A stretch of 64,000 nucleotides of DNA from Brevibacterium album DSM 18261. GTDB taxonomy: Bacteria; Actinomycetota; Actinomycetes; Actinomycetales; Brevibacteriaceae. The stretch is taken from assembly GCF_000426445.1 (NCBI RefSeq), contig NZ_KE384526.1, positions 248,001-312,000 of the forward strand, in the 5' to 3' direction. A model generated the notes under the pieces. The model searched no databases, was not told the DNA's origin, and worked only from the letters and a program-made list of their open reading frames with translations. Of this stretch, positions 7,941 through 17,233 are shown in pieces. How positions within the stretch are numbered: the first letter of the stretch is position 1; each line of letters starts with the position of its first letter. Both the position numbers and the translations under genes were made by a program.

Positions 7941-9173
7941 ATGAACGCTTCCGCAGAGCAGCAGGACCGGTTCGACTACGTCATCGCGGGCGCGGGAGTC
8001 GCCGCCGCCTCCGCCGCGACGGCGATCCGCGAGGCCGATCCGGACGGCACCATCGCGCTCATCGGCCGCGAGGACGACGGGCCCTTCTACCGCCCGGACC
8101 TCTCGAAGACGCTGTGGCTCGATCCCGATGCGAAGCTCGACAGCGGCTGGCTGCTGGAAGACGAGGTCGGCGCGGAGCTGCTGACCGGCACCTCGGTCAC
8201 GGCGGTCGACACCGAGGCACACACCCTCACCCTGTCCGACACCCGGACCCTGGGCTACGGACAGCTGCTCCTGGCCACCGGCGCGGAACCGCGCTCGCTC
8301 GACCTGCCGGAATCGCCGCGCATCCTCACCTACCGCACCGTGGCCGACTACCGTCGCCTGCGCGAGCTGGCGGCACCCGGAGCGCGCATCGTGGTGGTGG
8401 GCGGCGGGTACATCGGCGCGGAGGTCTCGGCGGCGCTGAATCAGAACGGCGCCTCCGTCACTCTCATCATGCCGGGCACTGCGATCCAGGAGTCCATGTT
8501 CCCCGAGGCGCTGGCCCGCATGGTCACGGACGCCTACCGGGAGCGCGGGGTCGAACTCGTGACCGGCACCCGGGCGACAGGAGCCGAGGCGACGGGTGAG
8601 ACCGTCACCGTCACCACGGGCCGGGGCGGGGCCCACACGGCCGAGGCCGTGGTGGTGGGCGCGGGCGTGATCCCCAACGACCAGGTCGCACGGCTCGCGG
8701 GCATCACGGTCGATGACGGCATCGTCGTCGACGCTCACCTGGCCACGAGCGCACCGGACGTCTGGGCGGCCGGCGATGTCGCCCGCTACCCGGATGCACT
8801 GCTCGGCGTCCGCCGCGTGGAGCACGTCGACAATGCCGAGCACCAGGGCGCGACCGCGGGCAGGAACATGGCCGCCGCCCGCACGGGCCGGGGCACTGTC
8901 GAGGCCTACGCGTACACCCCGATCTTCTGGTCGGACCTCTTCGACTACGGCTACGAGGCCGTGGGCGAGCTGAGCGCGCGGCTCGACACGACCGAGGACT
9001 TCACGGACGACCACAGCGCCGGCATCGTCTACTACTCCCAGGAGGACCACGTGCGCGGCGCCCTGCTGTGGAACGTCTGGGACTCCACGGACAGGGCAAA
9101 GGCCCTCATCGCACAGACGGCCGCGGAGCCCAAGTCCGGTGAGGAGCTCCGGGGCTCGATAGCCCTGGAGTGA
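7941..9173 (+). CDS. FAD-dependent pyridine nucleotide-disulfide oxidoreductase (ferredoxin-reductase-like)
   Basis: A 410-aa two-dinucleotide-fold flavoprotein. The N-terminal FAD site reads YVIAGAGVAAASAATAIREAD, a second Rossmann motif VVVGGGYIGAEVSAAL binds NAD(P)H at about residue 155, and VWAAGDVARYPD near residue 275 is the FAD-ribityl motif. There is no redox-active CxxxxC pair, so it resembles rubredoxin/ferredoxin reductases or AIF-like enzymes rather than lipoamide dehydrogenases. It transfers electrons from NAD(P)H to an unidentified acceptor. It follows paralogue B and the OhrR-type operator, so an oxidative-stress role is likely but inferred. Confidence 0.87.
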   Translation: MNASAEQQDRFDYVIAGAGVAAASAATAIREADPDGTIALIGREDDGPFYRPDLSKTLWLDPDAKLDSGWLLEDEVGAELLTGTSVTAVDTEAHTLTLSDTRTLGYGQLLLATGAEPRSLDLPESPRILTYRTVADYRRLRELAAPGARIVVVGGGYIGAEVSAALNQNGASVTLIMPGTAIQESMFPEALARMVTDAYRERGVELVTGTRATGAEATGETVTVTTGRGGAHTAEAVVVGAGVIPNDQVARLAGITVDDGIVVDAHLATSAPDVWAAGDVARYPDALLGVRRVEHVDNAEHQGATAGRNMAAARTGRGTVEAYAYTPIFWSDLFDYGYEAVGELSARLDTTEDFTDDHSAGIVYYSQEDHVRGALLWNVWDSTDRAKALIAQTAAEPKSGEELRGSIALE

Positions 9174-9222
9174 CGAGCCCCCTCTCCGAGGGAGACAACA
9201 GCCACAGCTCCACCCAACCCAC

Positions 9223-9266
9223 AGGCCCGGTCCGCCCCCCTCTCACGGTTCCGCGGACCGGGCCTT
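9223..9266 (+). terminator. Hairpin terminator after the FAD reductase
   Basis: GGCCCGGTCCGC and GCGGACCGGGCC form a perfect 12-bp stem with a 17-nt loop, 50 bp after the stop codon. It has only a short T-stretch. Confidence 0.6.
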
Positions 9267-9305
9267 CGCGCGCCGCCACGGCTCAGAGCCCGAGGCGAAC
9301 ACGGA

Positions 9306-9375
9306 GATGTCGAGTTTTCTTGACATATGCATGTCAAGGATGGTTAACATTGAGATGTCAAGAGAACTCGACATC
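9306..9375 (+). promoter_or_regulatory. Promoter with 21-bp inverted-repeat operator
   Basis: Two 21-bp arms, 9306-9326 and 9355-9375, are inverted copies with a single mismatch. A third partial half-site ATGTCAAG lies at 9331-9338. The left arm contains the -35 box TTGACA (9320-9325), and a TAACAT-type -10 lies between the arms at about 9345-9350. The XRE gene starts 20 bp downstream, so it probably represses itself by looping or pairing across the two arms. Confidence 0.75.
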
Positions 9376-9394
9376 CCAGTGAGGGGCGCCCACC

Positions 9395-9607
9395 ATGAGC
9401 CCAGAGCACTCCCCTGTCCGCGCCCGCCGCAGATCCGCGGGGCTCACACAGGCGGAGCTCGGGCTGCGGGTGGGCGTGTCGCGCCAGACCATCGTCGCGG
9501 TGGAGAAGGGCGACTACGCCCCGAGCGTCTACCTCGCCCTGCGGATCGCCCGCGAACTGGATGCCGCAGTCGAGCAGCTTTTCCCGCTGGAGGAGGAACG
9601 GTCATGA
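9395..9607 (+). CDS. XRE-family (Cro/CI-type) regulator, 70 aa
   Basis: A 70-aa protein made almost entirely of a lambda-repressor-like helix-turn-helix: RARRRSAGLTQAELGLRVGV then SRQTIVAVEKGDY, ending in a short acidic tail. This is the compact YozG-like type that often pairs with a membrane protein. It overlaps the downstream membrane-protein gene by 4 bp (ATGA) and sits beneath the inverted-repeat operator. Confidence 0.9.
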   Translation: MSPEHSPVRARRRSAGLTQAELGLRVGVSRQTIVAVEKGDYAPSVYLALRIARELDAAVEQLFPLEEERS

Positions 9608-10203
9608 GCACACGGAACCCGCATGGGGGCGGACCCCGGCGCGGCAACGCACCGCACGGCCGCGCCCGCCGCTTCGCCCGCTTCGCCGACGCGGTCGCCG
9701 GCCTCACCGACCCGTCCATGGGCGATGAGCGCGAGCGGGACGTCATCCTCCGTGCGGGCACAGCAGCGATGACAGCGGCCCTCTTCACATTCATCGCCCT
9801 CGGCCTGCTCCTGGCCGCGACGGGAGCCGTTCTCCAATCCGGCCTCGCGATACTCGCCTCGGCGGTGCCGAACTTCGTCTACTTCCGCTACTGCAGCAGC
9901 GAGGGCCTCGACAATGCGCAGGTCTACAGCCGCACAGCGCCCCGCCGCCGGCGCCTCACGATGGCGATCGGAGCGATCTGCGCGCTCGTCTGGCTGGGGC
10001 TGCTCGCCGCCTACGCCATCACGGGTGCCCCGCTCATCGACCTCAGCTGGGCGACCACGCGGATGGAGAGCACGAGCACCTGGACGGGCGCCCTCGTGGG
10101 CGGTGTCGCAGGGGTCGCTGCGACCTTCGCCGTCCTCGGGCTGCTGGTCCGCTCCGGCCGCCGTCGCACGGAGCTGGAGCGCACCGCCCCGGATGAGGAC
10201 TGA
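9604..10203 (+). CDS. Membrane protein paired with the XRE regulator
   Basis: A 199-aa protein with a basic N-terminus and about four predicted membrane helices (roughly residues 48-70, 74-92, 115-137 and 155-178). It is co-translated with the XRE gene through an ATGA overlap. Such regulator/membrane-protein pairs are common in Gram-positive bacteria, but the function of this one is unknown. Confidence 0.75.
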   Translation: MSTRNPHGGGPRRGNAPHGRARRFARFADAVAGLTDPSMGDERERDVILRAGTAAMTAALFTFIALGLLLAATGAVLQSGLAILASAVPNFVYFRYCSSEGLDNAQVYSRTAPRRRRLTMAIGAICALVWLGLLAAYAITGAPLIDLSWATTRMESTSTWTGALVGGVAGVAATFAVLGLLVRSGRRRTELERTAPDED

Positions 10204-10360
10204 GCCTCCCGCTCCCCTGACGCCGTATTCCCGTCGTCACCTGAAGAAACATCACAGCCCTGCCCGTCGAGGCGCGGTTAGAGTGGTCTGCGTCAGCTCC
10301 CCGGCCGACCGGCGCAGCAGCGCCCGGCACCGAGGACCCCCGAACCAGAGAGGCGACCCC

Positions 10361-11182
10361 ATGACGGTTCCCACACTCACCCTCAACGACGGAAAGACGA
10401 TCCCGCAGCTGGGCTTCGGCGTCTTCAAGGTCGATCCGGCCGAGACCGAGCGCATCGTCACGGACGCGCTCGCCGCCGGCTACCGCCACATCGACACCGC
10501 CGCGATCTACGGCAACGAGGAGGGCGTGGGCGCCGCACTGGCGAAGTCCGGCATCCCGCGCGAGGAGCTCTTCGTCACCACCAAGCTGTGGAACGACCGC
10601 CGCGGTGCCGAGGACGCCCGCGCAGCCCTGAACGAGAGCCTCTCCAAGCTGGGCCTGGACCACGTGGACCTCTACCTCATCCACTGGCCCACCCCGGCCA
10701 ACGACAGGGTCATCGAGACCTGGGAGACTTTCGGCAAGTTCCGCGAGGAGGGGCTCACCACCTCGATCGGCGTCTCGAACTTCGACCACCGCTTCCTGCC
10801 CGCGATCCTCGAGACAGGCATCGTCCCCGCCGTCGACCAGATCGAGCTGCACCCGCAGTTCCAGCAGATCGCGACCCTGCCGCTGCTCGCGGAGCACGAC
10901 ATCAGAATCGAGGCCTGGGGCCCGCTGGGGCAGGGCAAGGTCGACTACGCGAGCACGGTCATCGGCGAGATCGCCGAGGCCGTCGGGGCCACCTGGGCCC
11001 AGGTCGTCATCGCCTGGCACCTCGCCAAGGGACACATCGTGTTCCCCAAGTCCAACCGCGCCGAGCGCATGGCGGAGAACTTCGCGGCCAAGGACGTCGT
11101 CCTCACCGCCGAGCAGGTCGCGGCGATCGACGCCCTGGAGAAGGACGAGCGCGTCTCGGCCGATCCCGCCGAGGTGAACTGA
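10361..11182 (+). CDS. Aldo/keto reductase (2,5-diketo-D-gluconate reductase type)
   Basis: A 273-aa NADPH-dependent (beta/alpha)8 reductase. All family signatures are visible: GFGVFKVD, the catalytic Asp/Tyr in GYRHIDTAAIYGNE (Tyr of YGNE), the catalytic Lys in LFVTTKLWN, LIHWPTP, SIGVSNF, and the coenzyme-binding VFPKSNRAERMAENF. It reduces a carbonyl substrate that cannot be specified. It is monocistronic, ended by a strong bidirectional hairpin. The start follows the weak ribosome site AGAGAGGCG. Confidence 0.9.
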   Translation: MTVPTLTLNDGKTIPQLGFGVFKVDPAETERIVTDALAAGYRHIDTAAIYGNEEGVGAALAKSGIPREELFVTTKLWNDRRGAEDARAALNESLSKLGLDHVDLYLIHWPTPANDRVIETWETFGKFREEGLTTSIGVSNFDHRFLPAILETGIVPAVDQIELHPQFQQIATLPLLAEHDIRIEAWGPLGQGKVDYASTVIGEIAEAVGATWAQVVIAWHLAKGHIVFPKSNRAERMAENFAAKDVVLTAEQVAAIDALEKDERVSADPAEVN

Positions 11183-11303
11183 CCGCGGAGCGGCACCTGC
11201 GGGGACGGCCGGCATCGTCCGGGCGTCGCGTCTCCGCTCTGGGACTGCGGGTCCGCATGGACACCGAGTCTGCGGAACGGCTTTCCTCCTCCGGTTCACA
11301 CCA

Positions 11304-11351
11304 CGAAAGCTCCGGGGTGCCACGCTGCAGCGTGGCACCCCGGAGCTTTCG
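11304..11351. terminator. Bidirectional terminator between aldo/keto reductase and ilvD
   Basis: A perfect 48-bp palindrome centred on CTGCAG, with AAAG and CTTTCG at its outer ends, lies between the two convergent genes. Confidence 0.85.
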
Positions 11352-11404
11352 TATGAGCACCCGGCCGGCCCCTGCGCCGCGAGGGGCCCGCCGTCAGTGC
11401 TGCC

Positions 11405-13165
11405 TCAGACCGTCGTGGCTCCCACGGCCGCGGACTTCACGAGCTGCGCGTACTTGCCGAGCACGCCGTGCAGACGCGGGTTCTCCGGCAGCGTCCAGTC
11501 CTTGCGGCGCTCGGCCAGCTCCTCCTCGGACACGCCGAGCTCGATCGTGCGCTCGGGGATGTTCACGCTGATCGGGTCTCCGTCGCGGACGAAGGCGATG
11601 GGCCCGCCGTCCACGGCCTCGGGCGCCACGTGGCCGATGCACAGGCCCGTGGAGCCCCCGGAGAAGCGGCCGTCCGTGATGAGCAGGACGTCCTTGCCGA
11701 TGCCCGCGCCCTTGATCGCGCCCGTGATCGCGAGCATCTCGCGCATGCCCGGCCCGCCCTTGGGACCCTCGTAGCGGATCACCACCACGTCACCGGCCTT
11801 CAGCTCGCCATTGAGCACGGCGTCCATCGCCGGCTGCTCGCGGTCGAACACGCGGGCGGTGCCCTCGAAGACGTCCGCATCGAAGCCCGCCGACTTCACG
11901 ACCGCACCCTCCGGGGCCAGCGAGCCCTTGAGCACCGAGAGGCCGCCCGTGGCGTGGATGGGGTTGTTCAGCGCGCGGAGGATCTTGCCGTCGGGGTCCG
12001 GCGGATTGATCCGCTCGAGGTTCTCAGCGACGGTCTGCCCGGTGACGGTGAGGCAGTCGCCGTGCAGCAGGCCCGCGTCCAGCAGCGCCTTCATGATCAC
12101 CGGCACGCCGCCGATCTTGAAGACGTCGTTCATGACGTACTGGCCGAAGGGCTTGACGTTGCCGAGGTGCGGCACCTTGTCGCCGATCCGGTTGAAGTCG
12201 TCGAGGCTGAGGTCCACACCCGCCTCATAGGCGATCGCCATGAGGTGGAGGACGGCGTTGGTGGAGCCGCCGAAGGCCATCGTCACCGCGATCGCGTTCT
12301 CGATCGACTGCCGCGTGATGATGTCCTTGGCCGTGATGCCGTGCCGGAGCAGGTTGACCACCGCATCGCCGGACTGGCGGGCGAGGATCGTGCGGTTGCG
12401 GTGGATCGCCGGCGGGGCGGCGGAGCCGGGCAGGGACATGCCCATCGCCTCGGCGGCCGAGGCCATCGTGTTGGCGGTGTACATGCCGCCGCACGCACCC
12501 TCACCGGGGCAGACGGCGCGCTCGATCGCGTCGACGTCGGCCTCGGTCATCTTGCCCGCGCGGCAGGCGCCCACCGCCTCGAACGCGTCGATGAGCGTCA
12601 CCTCCTTCTCCGTGCCGTCGGAGAGCTTCGCGGTGCCGGGCATGATCGAGCCGTTGTAGAGGAACACGCTGGACAGGCCCAGGCGGGCGGCGGCCATGAG
12701 CATGCCCGGGATCGACTTGTCGCAGCCGGCGAGCAGGACGGAACCGTCGAGGCGCTCCCCGCCGAAGACCGTCTCGACGGAGTCCGCGATCACCTCGCGC
12801 GAGACGAGCGAGTAGTGCATGCCCTCATGGCCCATCGAGATGCCGTCGGAGACGGAGATGGTGCCGAACTCCAGCGGGTACCCGCCGGCGGCGTGCACGC
12901 CCTCCTTGGCCGCGCCCGCGAGGCGCTGGAGGGAGAGGTTGCAGGGGGTGATCTCGTTCCACGAGGAGGCGACGCCGATCTGGGGCTTGACCCAGTCGTC
13001 GTCGCCCATGCCGACGGCGCGGAGCATGCCGCGGGCGGCGGCGCGCTCGAGGCCGTCGGTGACGTCGCGGGACCGGGGCTTGATGTCCACGCCGGGCTTC
13101 GTCGCCCGGAGCGGAGCCTGTGCCGTGCTGCTGGGGGATGCGCTGGTGTCGTCAGAACTGCTCAT
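11405..13165 (-). CDS. ilvD: Dihydroxy-acid dehydratase
   Basis: A 586-aa Fe-S enzyme that dehydrates 2,3-dihydroxy-isovalerate and -methylvalerate, the third step of Val/Ile synthesis. The three cluster cysteines are visible in [22 protein letters not shown] and [15 protein letters not shown]. Full family length plus a Ser/Thr-rich 25-residue extension. It lies about 11 kb from ilvB on the same strand, with unrelated genes between. Monocistronic, bounded by terminators on both sides. Confidence 0.97.
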   Translation of the reverse strand: MSSSDDTSASPSSTAQAPLRATKPGVDIKPRSRDVTDGLERAAARGMLRAVGMGDDDWVKPQIGVASSWNEITPCNLSLQRLAGAAKEGVHAAGGYPLEFGTISVSDGISMGHEGMHYSLVSREVIADSVETVFGGERLDGSVLLAGCDKSIPGMLMAAARLGLSSVFLYNGSIMPGTAKLSDGTEKEVTLIDAFEAVGACRAGKMTEADVDAIERAVCPGEGACGGMYTANTMASAAEAMGMSLPGSAAPPAIHRNRTILARQSGDAVVNLLRHGITAKDIITRQSIENAIAVTMAFGGSTNAVLHLMAIAYEAGVDLSLDDFNRIGDKVPHLGNVKPFGQYVMNDVFKIGGVPVIMKALLDAGLLHGDCLTVTGQTVAENLERINPPDPDGKILRALNNPIHATGGLSVLKGSLAPEGAVVKSAGFDADVFEGTARVFDREQPAMDAVLNGELKAGDVVVIRYEGPKGGPGMREMLAITGAIKGAGIGKDVLLITDGRFSGGSTGLCIGHVAPEAVDGGPIAFVRDGDPISVNIPERTIELGVSEEELAERRKDWTLPENPRLHGVLGKYAQLVKSAAVGATTV

Positions 13166-13357
13166 GGGGCGATCTTAGGACCGCCGCCCGCACCCGCTCC
13201 CGCCGGGGTCCGCGATGCGGACCGGATGACGGCCCCGAGGTCGGAACGGCCCCGGAACCACGGCGCCCACCAGCCGGGAAAGGGGATCAGAGCGCCGAGG
13301 CGCCGTCCCGTATGCGAGACGCACCCGGCCCCTGCCCCCATTAGCGAAGGGCAGGAT

Positions 13358-13399
13358 GCCCGAATGCCCCGCCGGACCGGTCCGGCGGGGCATTCGGGC
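13358..13399 (-). terminator. Hairpin terminator after the 2-hydroxyacid dehydrogenase
   Basis: A perfect 42-bp palindrome (21-bp arms centred on ACCGGT) lies 53 bp beyond the stop codon of the minus-strand dehydrogenase and upstream of ilvD. It has no strong T-tract, so termination efficiency is uncertain. Confidence 0.6.
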
Positions 13400-13451
13400 T
13401 CGACCCGGGCCTCGGGCGTGGTCTCAGCCCCGGACTCGGCCGGCTGTGCGC

Positions 13452-14450
13452 TCAGTCCAGCTCTACCACGTTGAGCGGGGGCTCCCCGCGCCCCAGACGG
13501 CGGACCTGCTCTGTGAGCAGATTCGCGATCCGGGGGTGGAAGGCGGAGGCGTCCCCGCCCACGTGGGGGGTGAGCAGCGTGTTGGGCGTCGACCACAGCG
13601 GGTGCCCGGCCGGCAGCGGCTCCGGGTCCACGACGTCGAGCGCGGCGTGGATGCGGCCGGTGCGCAGCTCGGCGACCAGCGCGTCGGTGTCGACGACGGC
13701 GCCGCGGGCGACATTCACCACGAGCGCGTCGTCCGGGAGCTTGGCGAGGAACTCCGCATCGACGAGGCCCTTGGTCCGCGGAGTGAGCGGGGTGATGAGG
13801 ACGACGACCTCGGCGGCGGGCAGCAGCGCGTCGAGCTCGTCGATGGAGCGGATGGACCCGCGCTCGTCCTCCCGCGCGCGGGTGGCCACACGCGTCTGCT
13901 TCACCTCGAACGGCTCGAACCGGTCGAAGATCGCATTGCCGATCCCGCCCGCGCCGACGATGAGGATGTTCCGGTCGGCCAGCGAGCGGCGGTGGATGTG
14001 GTCCCACTTCTCCTGCAGCATGTCCCGGGCCGCATCGTCGATGCCGCGCAGGCTCGCGAGCGTGAGGGCGACGGCCAGCTCCGCCGTCGCCGCGGTGTGC
14101 ACGCCCGAGGCCGTGGAGACCGTCACCTCCGCTCCCACCTTGCCGACCACCGCGTCATAGCCCGTCGACTGCAGCTGCACATGGCGGAGGCGCGTGAGCT
14201 CGCCCAGCCGCTCGATGGTGGGGCCGGCGTTCAGGTAGGGCAGGACGACCGCGTCGATGGTCTCCGGATTGAGGCCGGGAGACTGCTCCTCGGCGCTCCA
14301 CACGACGAACCTGAGGCGGGACTGCTGGTGGTCGACGATGCGGGCGTCGATGGTGTCCCGGAGTTCCGCGGTGGGGAAGGCGATGGTGGTGACGAGGCCC
14401 TCGGGAAGCTGCTGCGCTCCGGCGACGGTGCCGTTGTGATCTGTGCTCAT
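13452..14450 (-). CDS. D-isomer-specific 2-hydroxyacid dehydrogenase
   Basis: A 332-aa NAD(P)-dependent dehydrogenase of the D-lactate/phosphoglycerate/hydroxypyruvate family. The Rossmann motif is ILIVGAGGIGNAIFDRF (about residue 155), and the catalytic triad is seen as Arg in VNVARGAVVD, Glu in DVVDPEPLP and His in TPHVGGD. It interconverts a 2-keto acid and its D-2-hydroxy acid; glyoxylate or hydroxypyruvate are likely, but the substrate cannot be read from sequence. There is no ACT domain, so it is not a standard SerA. Confidence 0.9.
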   Translation of the reverse strand: MSTDHNGTVAGAQQLPEGLVTTIAFPTAELRDTIDARIVDHQQSRLRFVVWSAEEQSPGLNPETIDAVVLPYLNAGPTIERLGELTRLRHVQLQSTGYDAVVGKVGAEVTVSTASGVHTAATAELAVALTLASLRGIDDAARDMLQEKWDHIHRRSLADRNILIVGAGGIGNAIFDRFEPFEVKQTRVATRAREDERGSIRSIDELDALLPAAEVVVLITPLTPRTKGLVDAEFLAKLPDDALVVNVARGAVVDTDALVAELRTGRIHAALDVVDPEPLPAGHPLWSTPNTLLTPHVGGDASAFHPRIANLLTEQVRRLGRGEPPLNVVELD

Positions 14451-14480
14451 GGGATCAGTGTGGCACGGAGCGCGGCCCCG

Positions 14481-15065
14481 TCACCCCAGCGCTCCCCCGA
14501 CACGCGCGGAGAGCCCGCCGAGGGCCTCGATCTCCTCGGGCGCGAGCACGGAGTCGAAGACCTCCCGCACCCGTTCGCGGTGCGCCTGGCCCACGCGGAT
14601 GAGCTGCCGAGCCCCGGCGTCCGTGAGGATCACGTGCTGCACCCTGCCGTCGTGCGCGGCCCGCTCCTTCCGCACCCAGCCGCGTTCGGCCAGCGCCTTC
14701 GCCCGGTAGCTGAGGCGGGGGACGGAGAAGACGAGGCGCTCGGCGAGCGCGGTCATGGCAAGCGTCCGCTCGGGCGCCTCGGCGAGCACCATGAGCACAT
14801 TGAAGTCGCCGAGCTCCATGTCCGAGTCCTGCTTCATCCGCTCGCCCAGGTGGGCGATGAGGCGCTGGGAGGTCTCGAAGTAGGTGCGCCACGCGCGCAT
14901 GACGGCGGGCTCGCCGAGGAGCTCGCCGCCGGAGAGCAGACTGACCGCGCCGCTGGGCGGGCCGACCTGCGTCTCGCCGGCGGACATCGTGCCGAAGGGC
15001 GCCTCACCTGCGGATGCCGCCCCGGCGGGCACCTCCTCCGATGCCTCCGATGGTCCTGCCGTCAT
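14481..15065 (-). CDS. MarR-family transcriptional regulator
   Basis: A 194-aa winged-helix regulator. The first 50 residues are a low-complexity Ala/Gly/Ser/Glu region. The DNA-binding part has LGDFNVLMVLAEAPERTLAM, LVFSVPRLSYRAKALAERGWV and the wing DGRVQHVILTDAG. GGGGAGG lies upstream of the chosen ATG. It follows the LLM monooxygenase and FMN reductase on the same strand with a 17-bp gap, so it is probably co-transcribed with them and may act on the inverted repeat at 17051-17075. Confidence 0.85.
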   Translation of the reverse strand: MTAGPSEASEEVPAGAASAGEAPFGTMSAGETQVGPPSGAVSLLSGGELLGEPAVMRAWRTYFETSQRLIAHLGERMKQDSDMELGDFNVLMVLAEAPERTLAMTALAERLVFSVPRLSYRAKALAERGWVRKERAAHDGRVQHVILTDAGARQLIRVGQAHRERVREVFDSVLAPEEIEALGGLSARVGGALG

Positions 15066-15082
15066 CGCCGTCGCGCCTCCCC

Positions 15083-15847
15083 TCATCGTCCCAGCAGCTG
15101 GGCGAAGGGGATGACGGATTCGGGGTCGAACTCGTCGCGCAGCCGGGCGGCACGCGCCTGCGCACCGGGGTCGGCCCTGAACCGGAGGCCTCCTGCCTCG
15201 TGTGAGGCCCCCGAACCGCTCTCCGGCGCTCCCGCGCCGCCAGCCACCGCGCCCATGAGTGCGACGAGCTCCGCGGCCGCGGCCGCAATGCGCTCCCGCA
15301 GCCCGCTCGCCGCACCCGCGCCCCAGTCGTCTGTCGCGGCGAACACCGCGGTGGGCGCGGCGATGCCCTTGAGATATGCGATGAGGGGCCGCATCGCGGC
15401 CTCGGCGGCGAGGGAGTGCCGGGGCGTGCCGCCCGTCGAGCCCAGGAGCACAGGCGTGCCCGCGAGCGAGGCGTCGTCGATGAGCTGCCAGAACAGGGTG
15501 TGGATGCCCACGGGGGCAGCCTTGTAGACGGGAGCCACCGTGATCACCGCATCCGCCCGGCGCACTGCGGCGAAGGCCTCCTCGACCTCCGGGGCAGGCA
15601 CCCCGGAGACCGTGAGGTCCGTGAGCGCACGGGCGAGGCCGCGCAGCCGCACATGGGTGGACCGTGCGCGGACGCCTCTGGCTGCCAGCAGGCCGAGGAC
15701 GGCATCGAGCATGCGCTGCGCGAGGCGCGTGGTCGCGGAGTCCTCGCTCAGACCGCTGGACACGACGACGATCTCGGGGCCCTCCGCCGGCTCTCCCGAA
15801 CGGGCTCCCTGCTGTGCTTCCCGCATCACTGCCTCCGACGCCGTCAT
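15083..15847 (-). CDS. NAD(P)H-dependent FMN reductase partnered with an LLM monooxygenase (CE1759-like)
   Basis: A 254-aa flavodoxin-fold reductase that would supply reduced FMN to the monooxygenase encoded just upstream. It has VVVSSGLSEDSATTRLAQRM near the N-terminus (phosphate-binding loop), VPAPEVEEAFAAVRRADAVI, APVYKAAPVGIHTLFWQLID and LGSTGGTPRHSLA, all characteristic of the NADPH-dependent FMN reductase superfamily. The ATG overlaps the monooxygenase stop (TGATG). The last ~50 residues contain a variable Gly/Ser-rich stretch. The pairing matches a known two-gene unit in corynebacteria. Confidence 0.87.
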   Translation of the reverse strand: MTASEAVMREAQQGARSGEPAEGPEIVVVSSGLSEDSATTRLAQRMLDAVLGLLAARGVRARSTHVRLRGLARALTDLTVSGVPAPEVEEAFAAVRRADAVITVAPVYKAAPVGIHTLFWQLIDDASLAGTPVLLGSTGGTPRHSLAAEAAMRPLIAYLKGIAAPTAVFAATDDWGAGAASGLRERIAAAAAELVALMGAVAGGAGAPESGSGASHEAGGLRFRADPGAQARAARLRDEFDPESVIPFAQLLGR

Positions 15848-17019
15848 CACCGGGCCTCCTGTTCGCTCCGCGCCGCCTCCGCGGCGAGCCGGTCCTCGTG
15901 CGCGCGGGAGCCCGGCGCCCCTCCGGGCACGGGATCCTCCCCCGCCCGATGCCGGGCCGCCAGCCACTCGTGCGTGGGCGCATCAGGCACGTCGGCGGGA
16001 CGCGCGGCGTCGAACTCCTTCCGCAGCGCGGGGACGACCTCCTCGGCGAGGATGTCGATCTGCTCGAGGACCGTCTTCAGCGGCAGGCCGGCGTGGTCGA
16101 GGAGGAAGAGCTGCCGCTGGTAGTCGCCGGCCCACTCGCGGAAGCCGGCGTAGCGCTCGATGACCTGCTGCGGGCTGCCGACGGTGAGCGGGGTCTGCTC
16201 CGCGAAGTCCTCGAGGCTGGGGCCGTGGCCGTAGACCGGCGCATTGTCGAAGTACGGGCGGAACTCGCGGACGGCCGCCTGCGAGTCCTTCCGCATGAAC
16301 ACCTGCCCGCCGAGGCCCACGAAGGCCTGGCGCGCGGCGCCGTGCCCGTAGTATTCGTAGCGCTGCCGGTACAGGTTCACCATGCGGGCGGTGTGGCTGG
16401 TGGGCCAGAAGATGTTGTTGTGGAAGAAGCCGTCGCCGTAGTAGGCGGCCTGCTCCGCGATCTCAGGGCTGCGGATGGAGCCGTGCCAGACGAAGGGCGG
16501 GACGTCGTCGAGCGGCCAGGGGGTGACGGTGAAGCCCTCGAGCGGGGTCCGGAAGTTCCCCTCCCAGCTGAGATTCCGCTCGCGCCAGAGGCGGTGGAGC
16601 AGGTTGTAGTTCTCGACCGCGAGCGGGATGCCGGCCCTGATGTCCTTGCCGAACCAGGGGTAGACGGGGCCCGTGTTGCCGCGGCCCATCATGAGGCTCA
16701 CGCGCCCGCCGGCGAGGTGCTGGAGATAGGAGTAGTCCTCCGCGATGCGCACCGGATCCGTCGTCGTGATGAGGGTCGTCGCCGTCGAGAGGTGGATGCG
16801 CTCGGTCGCAGCGGCGATGTGGGCGAGCAGCACCGGCGGGTTCGCCGGTGCGACGAAGGGCGGATTGTGGTGCTGGCCCGTCGCGAAGACGTCGAGGCCG
16901 GCCTCCTCCGCGTGCTTGGCGATCGTCAGCGTCGCCTGGATGCGCTCGTGCTCCGAGGGAGCGGTGCCGTCGGTCGGATCGGTCGTGACATCGCCGATCG
17001 TGAAGATGCCGAACTCCAT
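15847..17019 (-). CDS. LLM-class flavin-dependent oxidoreductase (CE1758-like)
   Basis: A 390-aa luciferase-like monooxygenase with the (beta/alpha)8 fold using reduced FMN. The N-terminal MEFGIFTIGD is followed by EEAGLDVFATGQHHNPPF, STATTLITTTDPVRIAEDYS and GRVSLMMGRGN, all hallmarks of the family. It is first in a three-gene unit with its FMN reductase and a MarR regulator. The oxidised substrate is unknown; the C-terminal 60 residues are hydrophilic and poorly conserved in appearance. GAGGAG lies upstream of the ATG. Confidence 0.9.
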   Translation of the reverse strand: MEFGIFTIGDVTTDPTDGTAPSEHERIQATLTIAKHAEEAGLDVFATGQHHNPPFVAPANPPVLLAHIAAATERIHLSTATTLITTTDPVRIAEDYSYLQHLAGGRVSLMMGRGNTGPVYPWFGKDIRAGIPLAVENYNLLHRLWRERNLSWEGNFRTPLEGFTVTPWPLDDVPPFVWHGSIRSPEIAEQAAYYGDGFFHNNIFWPTSHTARMVNLYRQRYEYYGHGAARQAFVGLGGQVFMRKDSQAAVREFRPYFDNAPVYGHGPSLEDFAEQTPLTVGSPQQVIERYAGFREWAGDYQRQLFLLDHAGLPLKTVLEQIDILAEEVVPALRKEFDAARPADVPDAPTHEWLAARHRAGEDPVPGGAPGSRAHEDRLAAEAARSEQEAR

Positions 17020-17050
17020 GTCGGGCTCCTCCTGCTCTCATCCGGTCTAG

Positions 17051-17075
17051 TTTCAGTTTCAACCACTTACTGAAA
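17051..17075 (-). promoter_or_regulatory. Inverted repeat upstream of the LLM operon
   Basis: TTTCAGT and ACTGAAA form 7-bp arms around an 11-bp spacer, inside an AT-rich patch that is unusual here (nested GTTTCA/GTTTAA sequences). It sits 32 bp upstream of the monooxygenase start and is a likely operator for the MarR protein encoded at the end of the operon. Confidence 0.55.
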
Positions 17076-17150
17076 AGTTTAACCAGAGTGCGCGCAGAAT
17101 TGTTCCCGCGGTCCTGTGCGAGTGGTCACAGGCGAACCCGGCCCGGCGAC

Positions 17151-17198
17151 ACGCCGCGGGCCCCGCACGGAATCTCGTCCGTGCGGGGCCCGCGGCGT
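17151..17198 (-). terminator. Hairpin terminator after the oligopeptide-binding protein gene
   Basis: Two perfectly complementary 21-nt arms (17151-17171 and 17178-17198) with a 6-nt loop lie 36 bp beyond the stop codon of the minus-strand solute-binding gene. There is no clear T-tract. Confidence 0.65.
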
Positions 17199-17233
17199 CG
17201 GTGGATCGGCCGCCTCATGCCGGCCCCGGCGGC

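Noticed and set aside
11468..13474. 668-codon plus-strand frame opposite ilvD
   Set aside because: Antisense to ilvD; no motif; high G+C artefact.
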